Shown piece by piece: positions 26,133 to 37,400 of a stretch of 37,772 bases of DNA (positions within the stretch are counted from its first letter, which is position 1; each line of letters starts with the position of its first letter). The stretch comes from a virus. Below the pieces are notes generated by a model. It made no database searches and was not told the origin of the DNA. It worked only from the letters and a program-made list of their open reading frames with translations. The DNA lies in IMG/VR virus record IMGVR_UViG_3300008997_000099, positions 1 to 37,772 of that record, one strand, 5' to 3'. The position numbers and the translations under genes were made by a program.

Positions 26133-29129
26133 ATGAAAAAGTACAGTTCTAAAGATTTATTTAATGGTTCTCTGTTTGGAGAAGCTATAAAAGAAGCTAA
26201 AGATTTCTTAATGGTACTCAAAGAAGTACAAAATGAATTTAGGGAATACGGAAAGACCGCTGAAAAAAGGATAATTCAAACTAATGAATTGACTTCTGAA
26301 GGCATGGAAGAAGTAAATCGTGAAGTAAAGGAGGGTAATAAAAACTTAGAAGCATACAACAAAACTGTTGAGCAACAAATAAAAGTTGAAAAGGAGTTAA
26401 CAAAGCTACAAAAGGAGGAGATAAAGCTAAAAGAAAGATTACTTGAGGGATCAAGTGAGCAGGCAAAAGTAAATGAACAGTTAAAGGTACAAATAGCAGC
26501 TCAAAACAAACAAAGGAAAGACGCGGCAAAACTTGCTACCGGTCAAATAAGTCAATACCAAAAAGAATCTAAGCGTTTAAGAGAACTAAAAAACGAATAC
26601 AGGGATCTTGCTCTAGCTAATAAAGAGACTACAGAAGAAGGTCAAGATTTGCTTAAAAACATAATAAAGCTTGATAAAGAACTAAAAGATTTAGACGCAA
26701 CTGTAGGAGATAGCTTTAGAAATGTCGGTAATTATGAGGATGCGCTTGGAGGATTAGAAAATCAGGTTAAAGGTCTTGACAAGACTTTAAAAGCTACTGG
26801 AATTGTGTTAATTCTTACTCAGGCGGTGGGAATAGCTCAGGACTTTTTTGGAAGAAGCCGGGAGGCTTCACTAGAAACCGAGAAAGCTTTTGCAAGATTT
26901 AGCGAAACAGTTAAAGTTTTTATTTCTTCTGCTATTGCTTCATTCGGGGGCGTAAAAGATGTAATTGTAGGGGTTTTTAATAATATAAGCGATAATATAT
27001 CTAATTTCGTAACAAACATTCAGATTGCAACTGCAGAGACTAAACTGTTTTTTTTAGAGCTTACTGATAATCTTCCAGGTGTTGATGTTTCAAAACAAAT
27101 CGACAACGTTAATAAAAGCATAGAGGGGTTAAACAAATCTTTTAAAGACACTAGTGAAAATTCAAATTTAATAAGCAAAGGAATTGAAGCAATTGAAGAA
27201 GCCTTTGAGGGAGATGAAAACACAATATCAAACGCTATTGATGTAAGGCTCAAATTGTTAGAGGTTACTCAAGATTTGTCAATAACAAACCTATCTTTAA
27301 CCAGAAGCTTATCGGAGTTAATAACTGAACAAGATAGGTTAAGTACTATCTTTGAAGATGACACGAGAAGCTTTGAAGATAGAAACAAAGCTCTAGAGGG
27401 TCTTTTAAATGTAAACGAAAAAGTATCTAAGCAGCAGAAAGAAATAGCTGCAAACGAGCTTGAAATTGCAAGAATAAATGTAGCTTCAGATTTAGCTATT
27501 GCCGGGATTTTAGACAAAAAAGAAGCTCTTGCTCTAACTGATTCTGATTTGTTAATGTTGTTAAATGATAGAAACACAGCATTAAAAGTAAGCGACGAAG
27601 CTGAACAAGCATATACAGATGCTTTTATAACATATTCAGAAGCTAGACAAAACGCTCAAAACACAGAATTTTCAATTGAAAAAGAAAGACGAAAACTTGC
27701 TAGCGATCAATTAGAGCGAGATTTAGACATATTAATTGATAATGTAGACAATCAAAAAACTATCAATGAAAGATTAATAGATAACGCTAAGTTAAACCTT
27801 GACGAAAGACAGCGCATATTAAATGATACTAATAAAATCTTTGACGAAAGTTTCTCGCGGCAGCAAAATGTCATATCTAAATTTGCTAAAATACAAATAG
27901 AATCAGATTCTCAAATATCGGAATCAGAAAGAAAAAGAAGACTTGAAAAATTAGAAAGTATAAACATAAACGAACTTGTAGCTGAACAAGATTCTGAGAT
28001 TGTAAGACAGAGAATAAGGGAACTCGGGTTATCTGAAATTTTTGAAGGCAGATTATTAGAGGTAATTAGAGACAGAAGAACAGGTATACAAGATCTTCAA
28101 GACGCTCAAGAATCCTTAAATGAATCAACAAAAGAATCTAACAAAATAGATCAAGATTCTATATCAAATATAGAAGAAATTATAGCGCTACAAAAAGCAA
28201 GAAATTCTAATGAAGTTGAGAAGGCAGAGGCAGAGTCTCAGAAAAAAAGAAGGGACCAAAGACTAGAATCAATTCAAGAAGAATTAGAATTAGTAAAAGA
28301 AGGTTCAGAAGAAGAAATAGAGCTTTATAACGAACAAACAGAACTATTATTAGATGCTGAAAGAGAAAGAGCAGCAGAAAGAATTTCTCTACAAGAGCAA
28401 ACAGCAGAAGAGTTACGAGAAATAGAGGATGCTGTTTATACTTTTTTAGGCAACCAATTAGATGCTTACTATGATAGAAGGCAGGCAAGAATACAAAAAG
28501 ACCTAGACTCTAGTGTAGAGGCAGAGAACAGGCTTTTAGAAGCTCAACAGGAAGGAGTTCAATTTAGTGAGGAAAGTGTTGCTGAAGAGAGAAGAAGACA
28601 AGCAGAACTGGAACAAGAGCAGTTAAGATTAGAAGAGCAACAAGCTAGGAGGGAGTTAGTACTAGCTTCATTGCAAGCTTATAGGGCTAACGATGGAAAC
28701 CTTAGTAAAACATTCACGGATATTATAGCATTAAGAGAGTTTGCAAATAATATACCATTATTTTATGATGGTACAGAGGACACAGGAGCGGGAGGAAATG
28801 TCGATAATAAAGGAGGTTTTCACGCTATACTTCACCCTCACGAAAGGGTATTAACAGCGGCGCAGAATGAAGTTATTGGAGATTTGTCAAATGATGATTT
28901 AACAAGCGTAGCACAAATGTACAACACTGGTGGATTTATAAATAATGAAATAAAGATACCTGATTATGGCGAAAAACTTGAAGATTTAAAGAATGAAATC
29001 AAAATGCTACCAAAAAGGATGCCGGTGCCAGAATTCAGATATGACCAGGTAAATAAAATGATTATTGACACCGTTAAATATCCAGGTAAAACGGTTAATA
29101 AAAAATACAAAGCTAATCGATTGTTTTAA
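26133..29129 (+). CDS. Tape measure protein
   Basis: 998 residues, the second-longest gene, one base after the assembly gene. Long coiled coils at about 60-190 and 690-880 (EVEKAEAESQKKRRDQRLES and ERRRQAELEQEQLRLEEQQA), with a hydrophobic section near 217-235 (GIVLILTQAVGIAQDFF) and a C-terminal segment (FYDGTEDTGAGGNVDNKGGF, then HAILHPHERVLTAAQNEV) typical of tape measure ends. It sets tail length and is ejected with DNA; at about 0.15 nm per residue the tail would be near 150 nm, by the usual rule. Ends as ATGG overlapping the next gene. Confidence 0.85.
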   Translation: MKKYSSKDLFNGSLFGEAIKEAKDFLMVLKEVQNEFREYGKTAEKRIIQTNELTSEGMEEVNREVKEGNKNLEAYNKTVEQQIKVEKELTKLQKEEIKLKERLLEGSSEQAKVNEQLKVQIAAQNKQRKDAAKLATGQISQYQKESKRLRELKNEYRDLALANKETTEEGQDLLKNIIKLDKELKDLDATVGDSFRNVGNYEDALGGLENQVKGLDKTLKATGIVLILTQAVGIAQDFFGRSREASLETEKAFARFSETVKVFISSAIASFGGVKDVIVGVFNNISDNISNFVTNIQIATAETKLFFLELTDNLPGVDVSKQIDNVNKSIEGLNKSFKDTSENSNLISKGIEAIEEAFEGDENTISNAIDVRLKLLEVTQDLSITNLSLTRSLSELITEQDRLSTIFEDDTRSFEDRNKALEGLLNVNEKVSKQQKEIAANELEIARINVASDLAIAGILDKKEALALTDSDLLMLLNDRNTALKVSDEAEQAYTDAFITYSEARQNAQNTEFSIEKERRKLASDQLERDLDILIDNVDNQKTINERLIDNAKLNLDERQRILNDTNKIFDESFSRQQNVISKFAKIQIESDSQISESERKRRLEKLESININELVAEQDSEIVRQRIRELGLSEIFEGRLLEVIRDRRTGIQDLQDAQESLNESTKESNKIDQDSISNIEEIIALQKARNSNEVEKAEAESQKKRRDQRLESIQEELELVKEGSEEEIELYNEQTELLLDAERERAAERISLQEQTAEELREIEDAVYTFLGNQLDAYYDRRQARIQKDLDSSVEAENRLLEAQQEGVQFSEESVAEERRRQAELEQEQLRLEEQQARRELVLASLQAYRANDGNLSKTFTDIIALREFANNIPLFYDGTEDTGAGGNVDNKGGFHAILHPHERVLTAAQNEVIGDLSNDDLTSVAQMYNTGGFINNEIKIPDYGEKLEDLKNEIKMLPKRMPVPEFRYDQVNKMIIDTVKYPGKTVNKKYKANRLF

Positions 29130-30817
29130 TGGATATACAATTTAGGGTAAACGGTAAAAAAGTAGACAATCCTGTAGAGTGGAGAGGCATACAAATACTT
29201 GCTAGTTTTGAATCTGAAAACGTCCAGGCTTCAATATCAACAGAAGACTTTGAGCTTGTTGGGGATGCTAGAAAAGAAGTATTAGACCACATACAAGCGG
29301 GTTATTACTTTGAAGGAATACCTTTTAGTATGCAAATACAAAAGGGTCCATTAAGCTATGAATCTTTTAACGGATATTTAAACCTTCAAGATAGTTTTCA
29401 ATACCTTTCAACTGATAGGGTAGTATCTAAGGCGGAGAAATTATCCGGAATTGATAGGTTTAGTAAAAAGCTTTCAGGCTTAACTTATGCAAATTTATAC
29501 ACTAATGGATTTATACAAGACACAGAGGTAGAATATGTAGTTGAAAAGAGAAAAAACACAATAGAGGTGGTTATGTGTGCGGTCATGATCTATCTAATGG
29601 TAAAAGAATTAATTAGAATAGTGGAGCGCATATCTGACACAATAGCGGAGGGAGTAGGGGAAACTTCCGGAGGTGTAAGCGGTGCCGTTGGTGCGGCTAT
29701 AATGTTAGGCTTAAAGGTTTTAGTTGACATAGCTTATGCAGCGGCTCTTGTTATTGCTCTAACAGAAATGGTTCAAGAAATGATTTTTGGCTTTGTAAGC
29801 TTAGTTAAAAAATATAAATGTACAAGCTATTACGAGCTTATGCGTTCAGCTTGCCAAGCTTTAGGTTATAATTTTAATAGTACAATTGAAGAGCTTAAAT
29901 ATTATCATTACTTGCCGTCCAAGCCGTTTAATGGCAAGATAAAAGAGGGCATACCTAGAAGTTCAGACCCCGGATATAATTGCGCTGATTTTTTTGAAAT
30001 AATGAAAAGAATGTTTTCCGCTCAAATATCTATTGAAGGGAAAACATTACACTTTGAAAACACGGATAACCCGTATTTTTTAAAAAATTCAACTTGGAAG
30101 TTACCCAGTGTATATAAAGAAAGGTGGCGCAAGAACGGCAACGAGTTAGCCGGCACTAGATTAATAAATTTTAGTACTGACGCTGTTGATGAGTGGACTG
30201 TTCAAAATGTTCAAGGAACTTTTTATGAAGTTAGGACGCTACAGAAAAAATATAGAAACGGTTTTGATTACCTTACTATTGACAGCGTAGACGATAGAGA
30301 ATTTCCGTTTGCTTTAGGCAACACAAAGGATTCTTTAAATGACCTAGAAAAAGCCTTAAAATCACTTGCGTCGGTATTTGATGACGTAATAAGCGCACTG
30401 GGTGGAAGCTCCAATTTAACTTCAAGGGTTCAAAATCGTATAGGTATGTTGAAAATGGGTACAGATTCCCACACAATACCAAGATTAATATATCTTAAAA
30501 ACGGTAAAATACCGAAGAATCACAGAGAATTACTAAGTGCCAAATTATTATATCAAAAATATATAAAAGCTGATAGTTTTGTATTTAGTATTAACGGTGG
30601 ACAGAAAAGAATATATGAAAACGTTAGAATACCTTTCGGTTTTTCAGATTTCTTACAATTAATAGAAAATTCGTATTTTACAACTGATGACGGTTATAAG
30701 GGTAAAGTAACGAAAATATCTTGGTCGATAGATTCAGATTATGCCGAACTCGATTATTGGATAAAAGATCCGGATGCAACAGATAACTTACAAGAAATTT
30801 ATATAGAGCCTTCATGA
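29129..30817 (+). CDS. Distal tail / tail-tip protein with internal membrane-like segments
   Basis: 562 residues, in the place of distal tail or baseplate hub proteins. The N-terminal 120 residues are beta-rich; two hydrophobic segments (144-164, with VVMCAVMIYLMV, and 184-212, with GAVGAAIMLGLKVLVDIAYA) interrupt the protein, and the remaining C-terminal half is again structural in character. Membrane-like segments in a tail-tip protein suggest a part that enters the host membrane during DNA delivery. No family is recognised with certainty. Confidence 0.55.
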   Translation: MDIQFRVNGKKVDNPVEWRGIQILASFESENVQASISTEDFELVGDARKEVLDHIQAGYYFEGIPFSMQIQKGPLSYESFNGYLNLQDSFQYLSTDRVVSKAEKLSGIDRFSKKLSGLTYANLYTNGFIQDTEVEYVVEKRKNTIEVVMCAVMIYLMVKELIRIVERISDTIAEGVGETSGGVSGAVGAAIMLGLKVLVDIAYAAALVIALTEMVQEMIFGFVSLVKKYKCTSYYELMRSACQALGYNFNSTIEELKYYHYLPSKPFNGKIKEGIPRSSDPGYNCADFFEIMKRMFSAQISIEGKTLHFENTDNPYFLKNSTWKLPSVYKERWRKNGNELAGTRLINFSTDAVDEWTVQNVQGTFYEVRTLQKKYRNGFDYLTIDSVDDREFPFALGNTKDSLNDLEKALKSLASVFDDVISALGGSSNLTSRVQNRIGMLKMGTDSHTIPRLIYLKNGKIPKNHRELLSAKLLYQKYIKADSFVFSINGGQKRIYENVRIPFGFSDFLQLIENSYFTTDDGYKGKVTKISWSIDSDYAELDYWIKDPDATDNLQEIYIEPS

Positions 30818-31056
30818 TGGAAAACAAATTTATATTAGAAGCGATAAAAAACGCGAAAGAAGAAGCTGAAAAAGCTAACAATAAGATAGAGCAGGGTATG
30901 AGCTTAATTGAAGAATTAAAGAATAACTTAAAAACACAAGAAGAAAAAAATAAGTTTGACAATGAGATAAACCCCATTTTGGAGATATTGCCCGATTTAA
31001 TAAAGTCTTCTTCTCTGGAAATGGTTAATAGTATTAAAAATAAAATGAAAAAGTAA
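30814..31056 (+). CDS. Small coiled-coil tail protein
   Basis: 80 residues, overlapping both neighbours by ATGA/TAATG type junctions (second ATG at 30817). Highly charged helices: KNAKEEAEKANNKIEQGMSL and IEELKNNLKTQEEKNKFDNE. Likely a short coiled-coil oligomer acting in tail-tip assembly. No domain recognised. Confidence 0.6.
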   Translation: MMENKFILEAIKNAKEEAEKANNKIEQGMSLIEELKNNLKTQEEKNKFDNEINPILEILPDLIKSSSLEMVNSIKNKMKK

Positions 31057-33566
31057 TGGCTGAATCTTTCGAAATTAGAAAGTCTTTATTTTATCCTTAT
31101 CCTATAACCAACTTAAATAATGGATCTTCAGAGGTTGGAGGTATTTCTAAATTTAGGCAGAATGTAGGTTCGCCGGGAACTTTTAGGCTCGATTTTGATA
31201 TAAACAATTTTTATATTAAAGATGAGGGGTCGCCTTTAAAGGTAACATTTATTTCTTTGTTTCCTACATTTATAGTTAGGCTAGAGCTACCAAGCGGAAT
31301 ACCAGAATTTAAGGATAAATTTGATATTAATGATACTGTAAACGTTCAGGCAAGGGGAGGGGCGTGGTCTTTTGTGGGTATTGTTCAGTTTTCCGACGAT
31401 CAATATATGGAGTTGGCACTAACTGAGGTACCTGTTGGTGTTTCTGTTTTTGAAGGCTATTATAATCAAGAAGTTTTATTTAGGAACGACACACAAATAA
31501 AATCAATTGAAATAAAATACAATTTATCTCCTTCTGATAGGGTGAATTTTTCAAACGGGTTTGATGGTGGTGAGATGATTTACCAGGTAAGTCCTGTATT
31601 AGGTCAAAATGAAATAATGACATCTAAAACTGGTAAAGTAAAAAATTGGATTTTAAACGACTATCAACCCTTTTGTAATTTTACAGGATATAAAAATGAT
31701 TATCAAGTATTAGGAAGTTATTTAAAAAGGCCAAACATACAAAACTTTATAGTTTACGGCATGCCGATAATAGTACCTTATTGGCGTGAAGACTTAGAGG
31801 ATGAGTATAACAGCAATGTATACCCAGATGATTATATAGGGGACAAGGGGCCTAAATTTATAGCTCAAATAACAGCTTGGAGGAAAGAAGACCGGAGCGA
31901 TAAGCCATTTAAGTATGAATTTGAGGTAGAATCTAGCACAGGATGGTATGATGAAAACGGAAATGGTGGAGAGTCACAAATAGAATTTACTTCTATAAGT
32001 TACCTAAATCTTAACAATGGATTAGCCTCTAGTTCGTTAGACATTGCTGATAATAACCAATTCACCATTGAATTAAATAGAAAGTCCGGATTATTTAGCA
32101 CCAATAATAATGTTGGGGTTTATATAGCTTCTAAATCTGAATATGAACGTTATTACCAGAGCGATTTAGATCATTCTCTTACTTACATATACAGCGGCGC
32201 ACAGGTTGAAGCGGACGGAGTAAGTTTGCCCACTCCAAACGCAATAGGAAAACAAGAAATTCAAACCCTTCAATCAAGTTTAAGCAATGGTGGTCAAACC
32301 ATGACAATTGTAGGGACTCATAAAAGTTCTGTTAGTAGTGAGCAATCCCTAGATATAGGAGACGAATATATATTAATTGTTACTATCTGGGATCAATTAA
32401 ACGACCAATTAGTAAACGTTTTAGCAGATGATAATACTTATACTAGATTTACTGATGAAACCGGTCTAGTGGAATATATACAGGGTAAAATATTTGATCC
32501 AGATTCAAACCCCTTAGATATAGATAATCAAGGATATACTAGTGGGGATTTTTGGAACGAAGACGGCTTAAGTATAGGCTTCAAATTTAGACAAACTCCG
32601 TCTCAATTTGGAGAAATAACTAATTTAGAGTTTAAGCTTATAGCTGTAAGAGACGGGGCAGCCGATGGAAGAAACGACTATTCGAATGAAAACGATGTTG
32701 TTTATATACAAGATTATCAAATACCTTTTTCAACGGTTGCAAAAAATCCAAACGGATTGCCTATTTATCAAGGTAACGATTTAAGACAGTTTAATCTAAA
32801 CGACGATAACCCATTTAAGCAGGTTTTTGTTAATACAGTTGATAACACAACAGAAACAGAAGTTAATATTAATTGTGCCTTCAAGGTTAATTGGCAATAT
32901 TGGAATGAACTACAAAACGTTCCGGATGTGTTCTTTAACTCAAATGATGCTTTTAATGGGTTTAATGAAAGAACATCTAATTATAGTCAAAAACCTTCTG
33001 GGGATGAATATAATGTAAAAGCCGTTCTTTTTGTTACGTGCGAAAACAGATTAACACCATTCGAAACAACATACGCTTATGAGATACCTATAAATGTATA
33101 TGATTGTAACGAAGACCAATATACTAGACAGGGTAATTTCCCAGATTGGACAGGCGAATTATTCACTGAAAAAGTAGACGGCACAGATTTAAACGGCAAA
33201 GTTTTAACTTCTGAGGTTACGGTAATAAAAATTCATTGGATAAATAACGGTAGGGTATCTGGTTTAGATGATTATTGGTTCAAAACAAGAATACAAGAAT
33301 CCTCACAACCTCAATTTGATATATGGGAAATAAGCAACTTGGAAGACCCTGCAAATAATAATTTGTTAGGTGCAGTTTTGGGAGAGACAAGACTAAAAGT
33401 ATATAGTGATGGTTTAGATGGGTTTTGGACTGAATGCCAAACAATACCTTCTAGATTATCGCAAGGATCTTCTTATATATTAAGTGGTAGAATTGGCAAA
33501 AATGATGCAGGACAAACTCAGGGGTTTGGGTTTTCTTTAGGGTTTAGTACAGGTTTTAATTCATAA
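31056..33566 (+). CDS. Large tail-tip/baseplate protein
   Basis: 836 residues, almost wholly beta-prone and rich in N, D, G, S, Y, without membrane segments. It sits between the distal tail gene and the fibre genes, so it is probably a central baseplate or tail-tip structural protein. Repeated beta-sandwich-like sections (for example NVGVYIASKSEYERYYQSDL and DEYILIVTIWDQLNDQLVNV) suggest several Ig-like or carbohydrate-binding domains. No family recognised. Confidence 0.55.
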   Translation: MAESFEIRKSLFYPYPITNLNNGSSEVGGISKFRQNVGSPGTFRLDFDINNFYIKDEGSPLKVTFISLFPTFIVRLELPSGIPEFKDKFDINDTVNVQARGGAWSFVGIVQFSDDQYMELALTEVPVGVSVFEGYYNQEVLFRNDTQIKSIEIKYNLSPSDRVNFSNGFDGGEMIYQVSPVLGQNEIMTSKTGKVKNWILNDYQPFCNFTGYKNDYQVLGSYLKRPNIQNFIVYGMPIIVPYWREDLEDEYNSNVYPDDYIGDKGPKFIAQITAWRKEDRSDKPFKYEFEVESSTGWYDENGNGGESQIEFTSISYLNLNNGLASSSLDIADNNQFTIELNRKSGLFSTNNNVGVYIASKSEYERYYQSDLDHSLTYIYSGAQVEADGVSLPTPNAIGKQEIQTLQSSLSNGGQTMTIVGTHKSSVSSEQSLDIGDEYILIVTIWDQLNDQLVNVLADDNTYTRFTDETGLVEYIQGKIFDPDSNPLDIDNQGYTSGDFWNEDGLSIGFKFRQTPSQFGEITNLEFKLIAVRDGAADGRNDYSNENDVVYIQDYQIPFSTVAKNPNGLPIYQGNDLRQFNLNDDNPFKQVFVNTVDNTTETEVNINCAFKVNWQYWNELQNVPDVFFNSNDAFNGFNERTSNYSQKPSGDEYNVKAVLFVTCENRLTPFETTYAYEIPINVYDCNEDQYTRQGNFPDWTGELFTEKVDGTDLNGKVLTSEVTVIKIHWINNGRVSGLDDYWFKTRIQESSQPQFDIWEISNLEDPANNNLLGAVLGETRLKVYSDGLDGFWTECQTIPSRLSQGSSYILSGRIGKNDAGQTQGFGFSLGFSTGFNS

Positions 33567-33591
33567 GTAAAAAAAGTATTATATTTATATT

Positions 33592-34497
33592 ATGTTTATA
33601 ATTACTGTACCTGATAATTTCCCACAAACAGAAAGCGGACAATGCATAGCTCAGGAAGTTGAATTAAAAACAATCCCAGATTCTCCTCAGTCAGATTATT
33701 GTTTATGTGATTTAGGTTTGTCTGTTTGTGATTATGAAGAGTTATCATTTTATAATGGAAGCAACAAATACGAAAATGATTACACATCTTTATTCGTTAA
33801 TAAAGTTGACACAAGCGATATAATCGAGTTTTATGCTGTAAATAAAAAAACCGGAGAAGAATTTCAATTAACAGACTTAAATAGTTCTACTTATGGTATT
33901 TACAGCGAAGACGACAATCATATAGGTATTAATATTGATACAACAACATTTAAAACAAACAATCCTACATGGACTAAATTTTATTTAAGGGTTAGCCAAA
34001 ATGTTTTCGGTGAAATATTATCATTTGAAACACATACTTATAATATGGTACAATGGGATGAAGAAAGAGCTAACGGAACGGTAAGAATGGAAGTAGTTCA
34101 GAACGGATATATTGAAAGCGGAAATAATTATGGCTCTTTAAATTGGATGAGATCCGTAAGGATTAAGGGGAAATTTGGAGACTTTAAGCCTGAATTTGAA
34201 GCTGATAATTACATGGACGGCAATAGGATTATAAAGCAAATACAGGATAAGGTTATTAAGAAGTATACTTTAGAGACTGAGCTAATACCTCAAAGTATTA
34301 TGAACATGATTGCATTGAATGATGTTTTTGCCAATGAAATAATTATAAGTGATTATAATATTAAAAATGCTAATTATAAGGGGGTTAGTGTGGTTCCGGA
34401 AAATATAGATACAACGTATTATGAGAAAAACCCGAACGGAAGTTATGAAATAGAATTCAAGGCTAAGAAAGAAAACGATATAAAACATAATGTGTAA
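33592..34497 (+). CDS. Tail/baseplate protein
   Basis: 301 residues, ATG 33592 preceded by a short AT-rich stretch (GTATTATATTTATATT) that could be a weak promoter. Beta-rich; CYS-containing section SDYCLCDLGLSVCDYEELSF near 35-54. The C-terminal part (YEKNPNGSYEIEFKAKKEND) ends in an ATG-overlap with the fibre gene. Probably connects the baseplate with the large fibre. No family recognised. Confidence 0.5.
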   Translation: MFIITVPDNFPQTESGQCIAQEVELKTIPDSPQSDYCLCDLGLSVCDYEELSFYNGSNKYENDYTSLFVNKVDTSDIIEFYAVNKKTGEEFQLTDLNSSTYGIYSEDDNHIGINIDTTTFKTNNPTWTKFYLRVSQNVFGEILSFETHTYNMVQWDEERANGTVRMEVVQNGYIESGNNYGSLNWMRSVRIKGKFGDFKPEFEADNYMDGNRIIKQIQDKVIKKYTLETELIPQSIMNMIALNDVFANEIIISDYNIKNANYKGVSVVPENIDTTYYEKNPNGSYEIEFKAKKENDIKHNV

Positions 34498-37400
34498 TGA
34501 TTAAAAATAAAGCTACACTACTACAACAAATACAAGATAATTTTCCAGATAATACCTCTAGATTAATAACGGAGGAAATAATGAGGAATGAGTCGTCGGA
34601 CTGGGTAAATAGTTTGGCTAATCTTATAGATGATAAACCAAAATTTAATCTTAGAGACTTTACAGATAGGGAGTACGATGAAGGAGAATTTTGTTTTTAT
34701 GATGATGGTACAAGTCAGGGAATTTATAGGGCAAACCAAATAGTTTCGGGATCGCCTTTTAACCCGTCTGAATGGGATTTACAGGCAGCTCTTGGGGTTG
34801 TTTCTTTTAATGGCAGGAACGGGTCAGTAATGCCTCAGCTAGGCGATTACGGGTCCAATATAATTAATAATGATAGTTCTGTTAGTGGTTCTACTGTTTC
34901 GGATGCTTTAGATTATTTAGAATCACAGCTTTCGGTATCTGCTATTAATCAATTTTATGTAAATTCAAACAACATAAACCCAGGTACAGGAACAATTGAC
35001 GACCCGTATCAAACCGAAGAAATAGCTAAATCCACCATAATAGGAACAGGAACATCTCTTGATCCTGAACTGGTTCCAATTGGTCAATCAGCCGCTATTA
35101 TTGTACAATCTGGTTCTTATACATGTTCAAGTAATTTATTAATAAACCGGTGTAACTGGGTTTACGAATTAGGTGCCGAGTCAGATTATACCGGAACTGA
35201 TGCCAGGTATGTTTTAGATTCAAATGTATTTAACCCTGCAGAATATACAGAGTCTTATATTTTGGGTGCTGGTAAGTTTACAACTTCAACGGGTTCAATC
35301 TTTAGGAATGACTTAGGGGATAGCTCTAACGGGGCAAAACTAACTATAGAGTATTTAAGGATCGACAGCAACGTTATAGACGCTAATCCTGAAGCTCATC
35401 CTGTTTTTAATATTGATAAAGTTTCTACCAACATAGCTTTTAATTCTTGTCTGGAATTAATAGGTATAAACAAATCTATAATTTTCAGTGGTACGCAGAC
35501 AATTATAAAAAGCGGAGATAAAACAAATAACAGGGGTAGAGTTCCGTTTTCTTGTTTTGATTGTTTTTTCATTATTGGATCAGTTTCCACACAGGCAACA
35601 ATGAGCGCAAACGCAAGAATTGCCGATGTTTTTAGACCTCAATTAACAACTTTTAAAAATTGCTGGTTTTCTTCTACCAAATCAGATTATATAATTACAG
35701 TGGACGGCCCGACTAGGTTGGTTCAATTTGATAATTGCAGATTTTTAACTTCTGGGTCAAGCTCTGCTATTAAGTCTTTAGGTATCTTGGAAGTAGGGGA
35801 TGAGTTTTTATTAAGTTCTGATGGAGGCGGAAGTTCTGCAGTTTTATCATTGCAAATAATAAATTCTTTATCTGATGATAAAAATTTCACTAATCCAAAT
35901 GATTTAATAGTTTTCAATGGTGCTGGTAACTTAACGCAATTATATCTTAATAATAACAATTTTCAAGGTAAGCCTAGTTCAAATATAAATATTGCTGAAT
36001 CAATAAGCTTTGAGGGGGACGGAGTGAATCCGAAACCTTTTACAGTCCTTAATTATTTTGATGGAAGTATGCGTATTGATAACATTCCAGATAGTAGCGG
36101 GAGCTTATTTGTATTAACTCAAGACCCAGACGGAAATTTAGAAAAATTAGATATTAGCTCGTTTCCTTCTTCCGCTTCAAACGGTATTGAAATAAATTCA
36201 GGAGACGTAAAACTGGGAACAAACCCACTAATACAACCGACATCTATTCCAGGAGGGGGTCAGTCTTTTAGTTTGGGAGAGGTTAGTAATAGATTAGGAT
36301 ATACTGAGCTTAACACTTCAGGGGGTGTTTTCTTTTCCAATGTATCAAACGGGAGCGCAACCGGTTTTATGGACATATCGTGTACTACGGATTCGGATGG
36401 GTTTGCATATGGTGTTTTCCAATTACTGCCAAGCGCAGTAGGAGATGTTTGTACTTATTCTTTTGCGTCTGGTTCTAATACAACAGGAGGGGACTATTTC
36501 GGTATACCTTATGAAAATGGTTATGGTGAATTTGAATTTATTTCATATAGTGGCGATACTGTTTCGAACACTGCTACAGTATTAAGAACACATGGGAATG
36601 ATTCATTTTATGGAAACTTTGGTACGTTCGGGATAATGTCTGATGTTTTTGGTACCAGAACAATGTTACAAGGGTTTACTATAACACCAACCAATTCCTT
36701 TGAGTTTACTGATACAAAATCAGGGAAAGGGTTATCATTTAATAATTGGACTGTAGACCAGGCAAACGTAAATACAACTACCGACAAAAGCGCAATACTT
36801 TCTATAGGTTTGGGAGAAACTATATTTGGAGATGTTAAAGGACCTACATCTACAGATGATTTAAACCTGGCGGCATTTGATGGAACAACCGGTAAATTAT
36901 TAAGAGATATTACAGGGGTAAAATTATTATCAGATGGATCAATAATATCTCCACAAGGGCACTTCATTCAAAGTACAAACAAAGGGATGGGTACTGACTT
37001 AAGTGATATGTTGTTTTTTAAACAATCGGGGATAAACTTTATTACTAAGGCTGCAGGTGTTTCCGGAGATTTGGTAATTGGTGGAGCGTTTAGGACTTCT
37101 ATAAATGGTGGGTCTGGTGCTGAAATTATAGTAGAAGACGCTGGTCCTGTTGGAATTGGCGTTGTTCCTTTGCAAGATTTCCACGTTAACAAAACTACTC
37201 GTTTTGATGTTGTGGCAAATGACAACACAGCGACGCAAATATTAGCCAGAGACTCAAACAATGATTTGGTTTATGTTGATAAAAGCTCTATTGTTGGTAT
37301 ATCAAAATATACGGAAACAATAAATACATCCGACTGGGTGGCAGGAGGAACTTCTGGTTATTATTTTGACATAGTACACCCTTTAGTAACAGAGGAAATA

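Noticed and set aside
32827-33018. Second + strand frame inside the 836-residue tail gene
   Set aside because: Out-of-frame shadow with low-complexity composition.
36608-37261. Minus-strand open frames over the large fibre gene
   Set aside because: Antisense shadows of a well-supported 1011-codon gene; all real genes are on the + strand.
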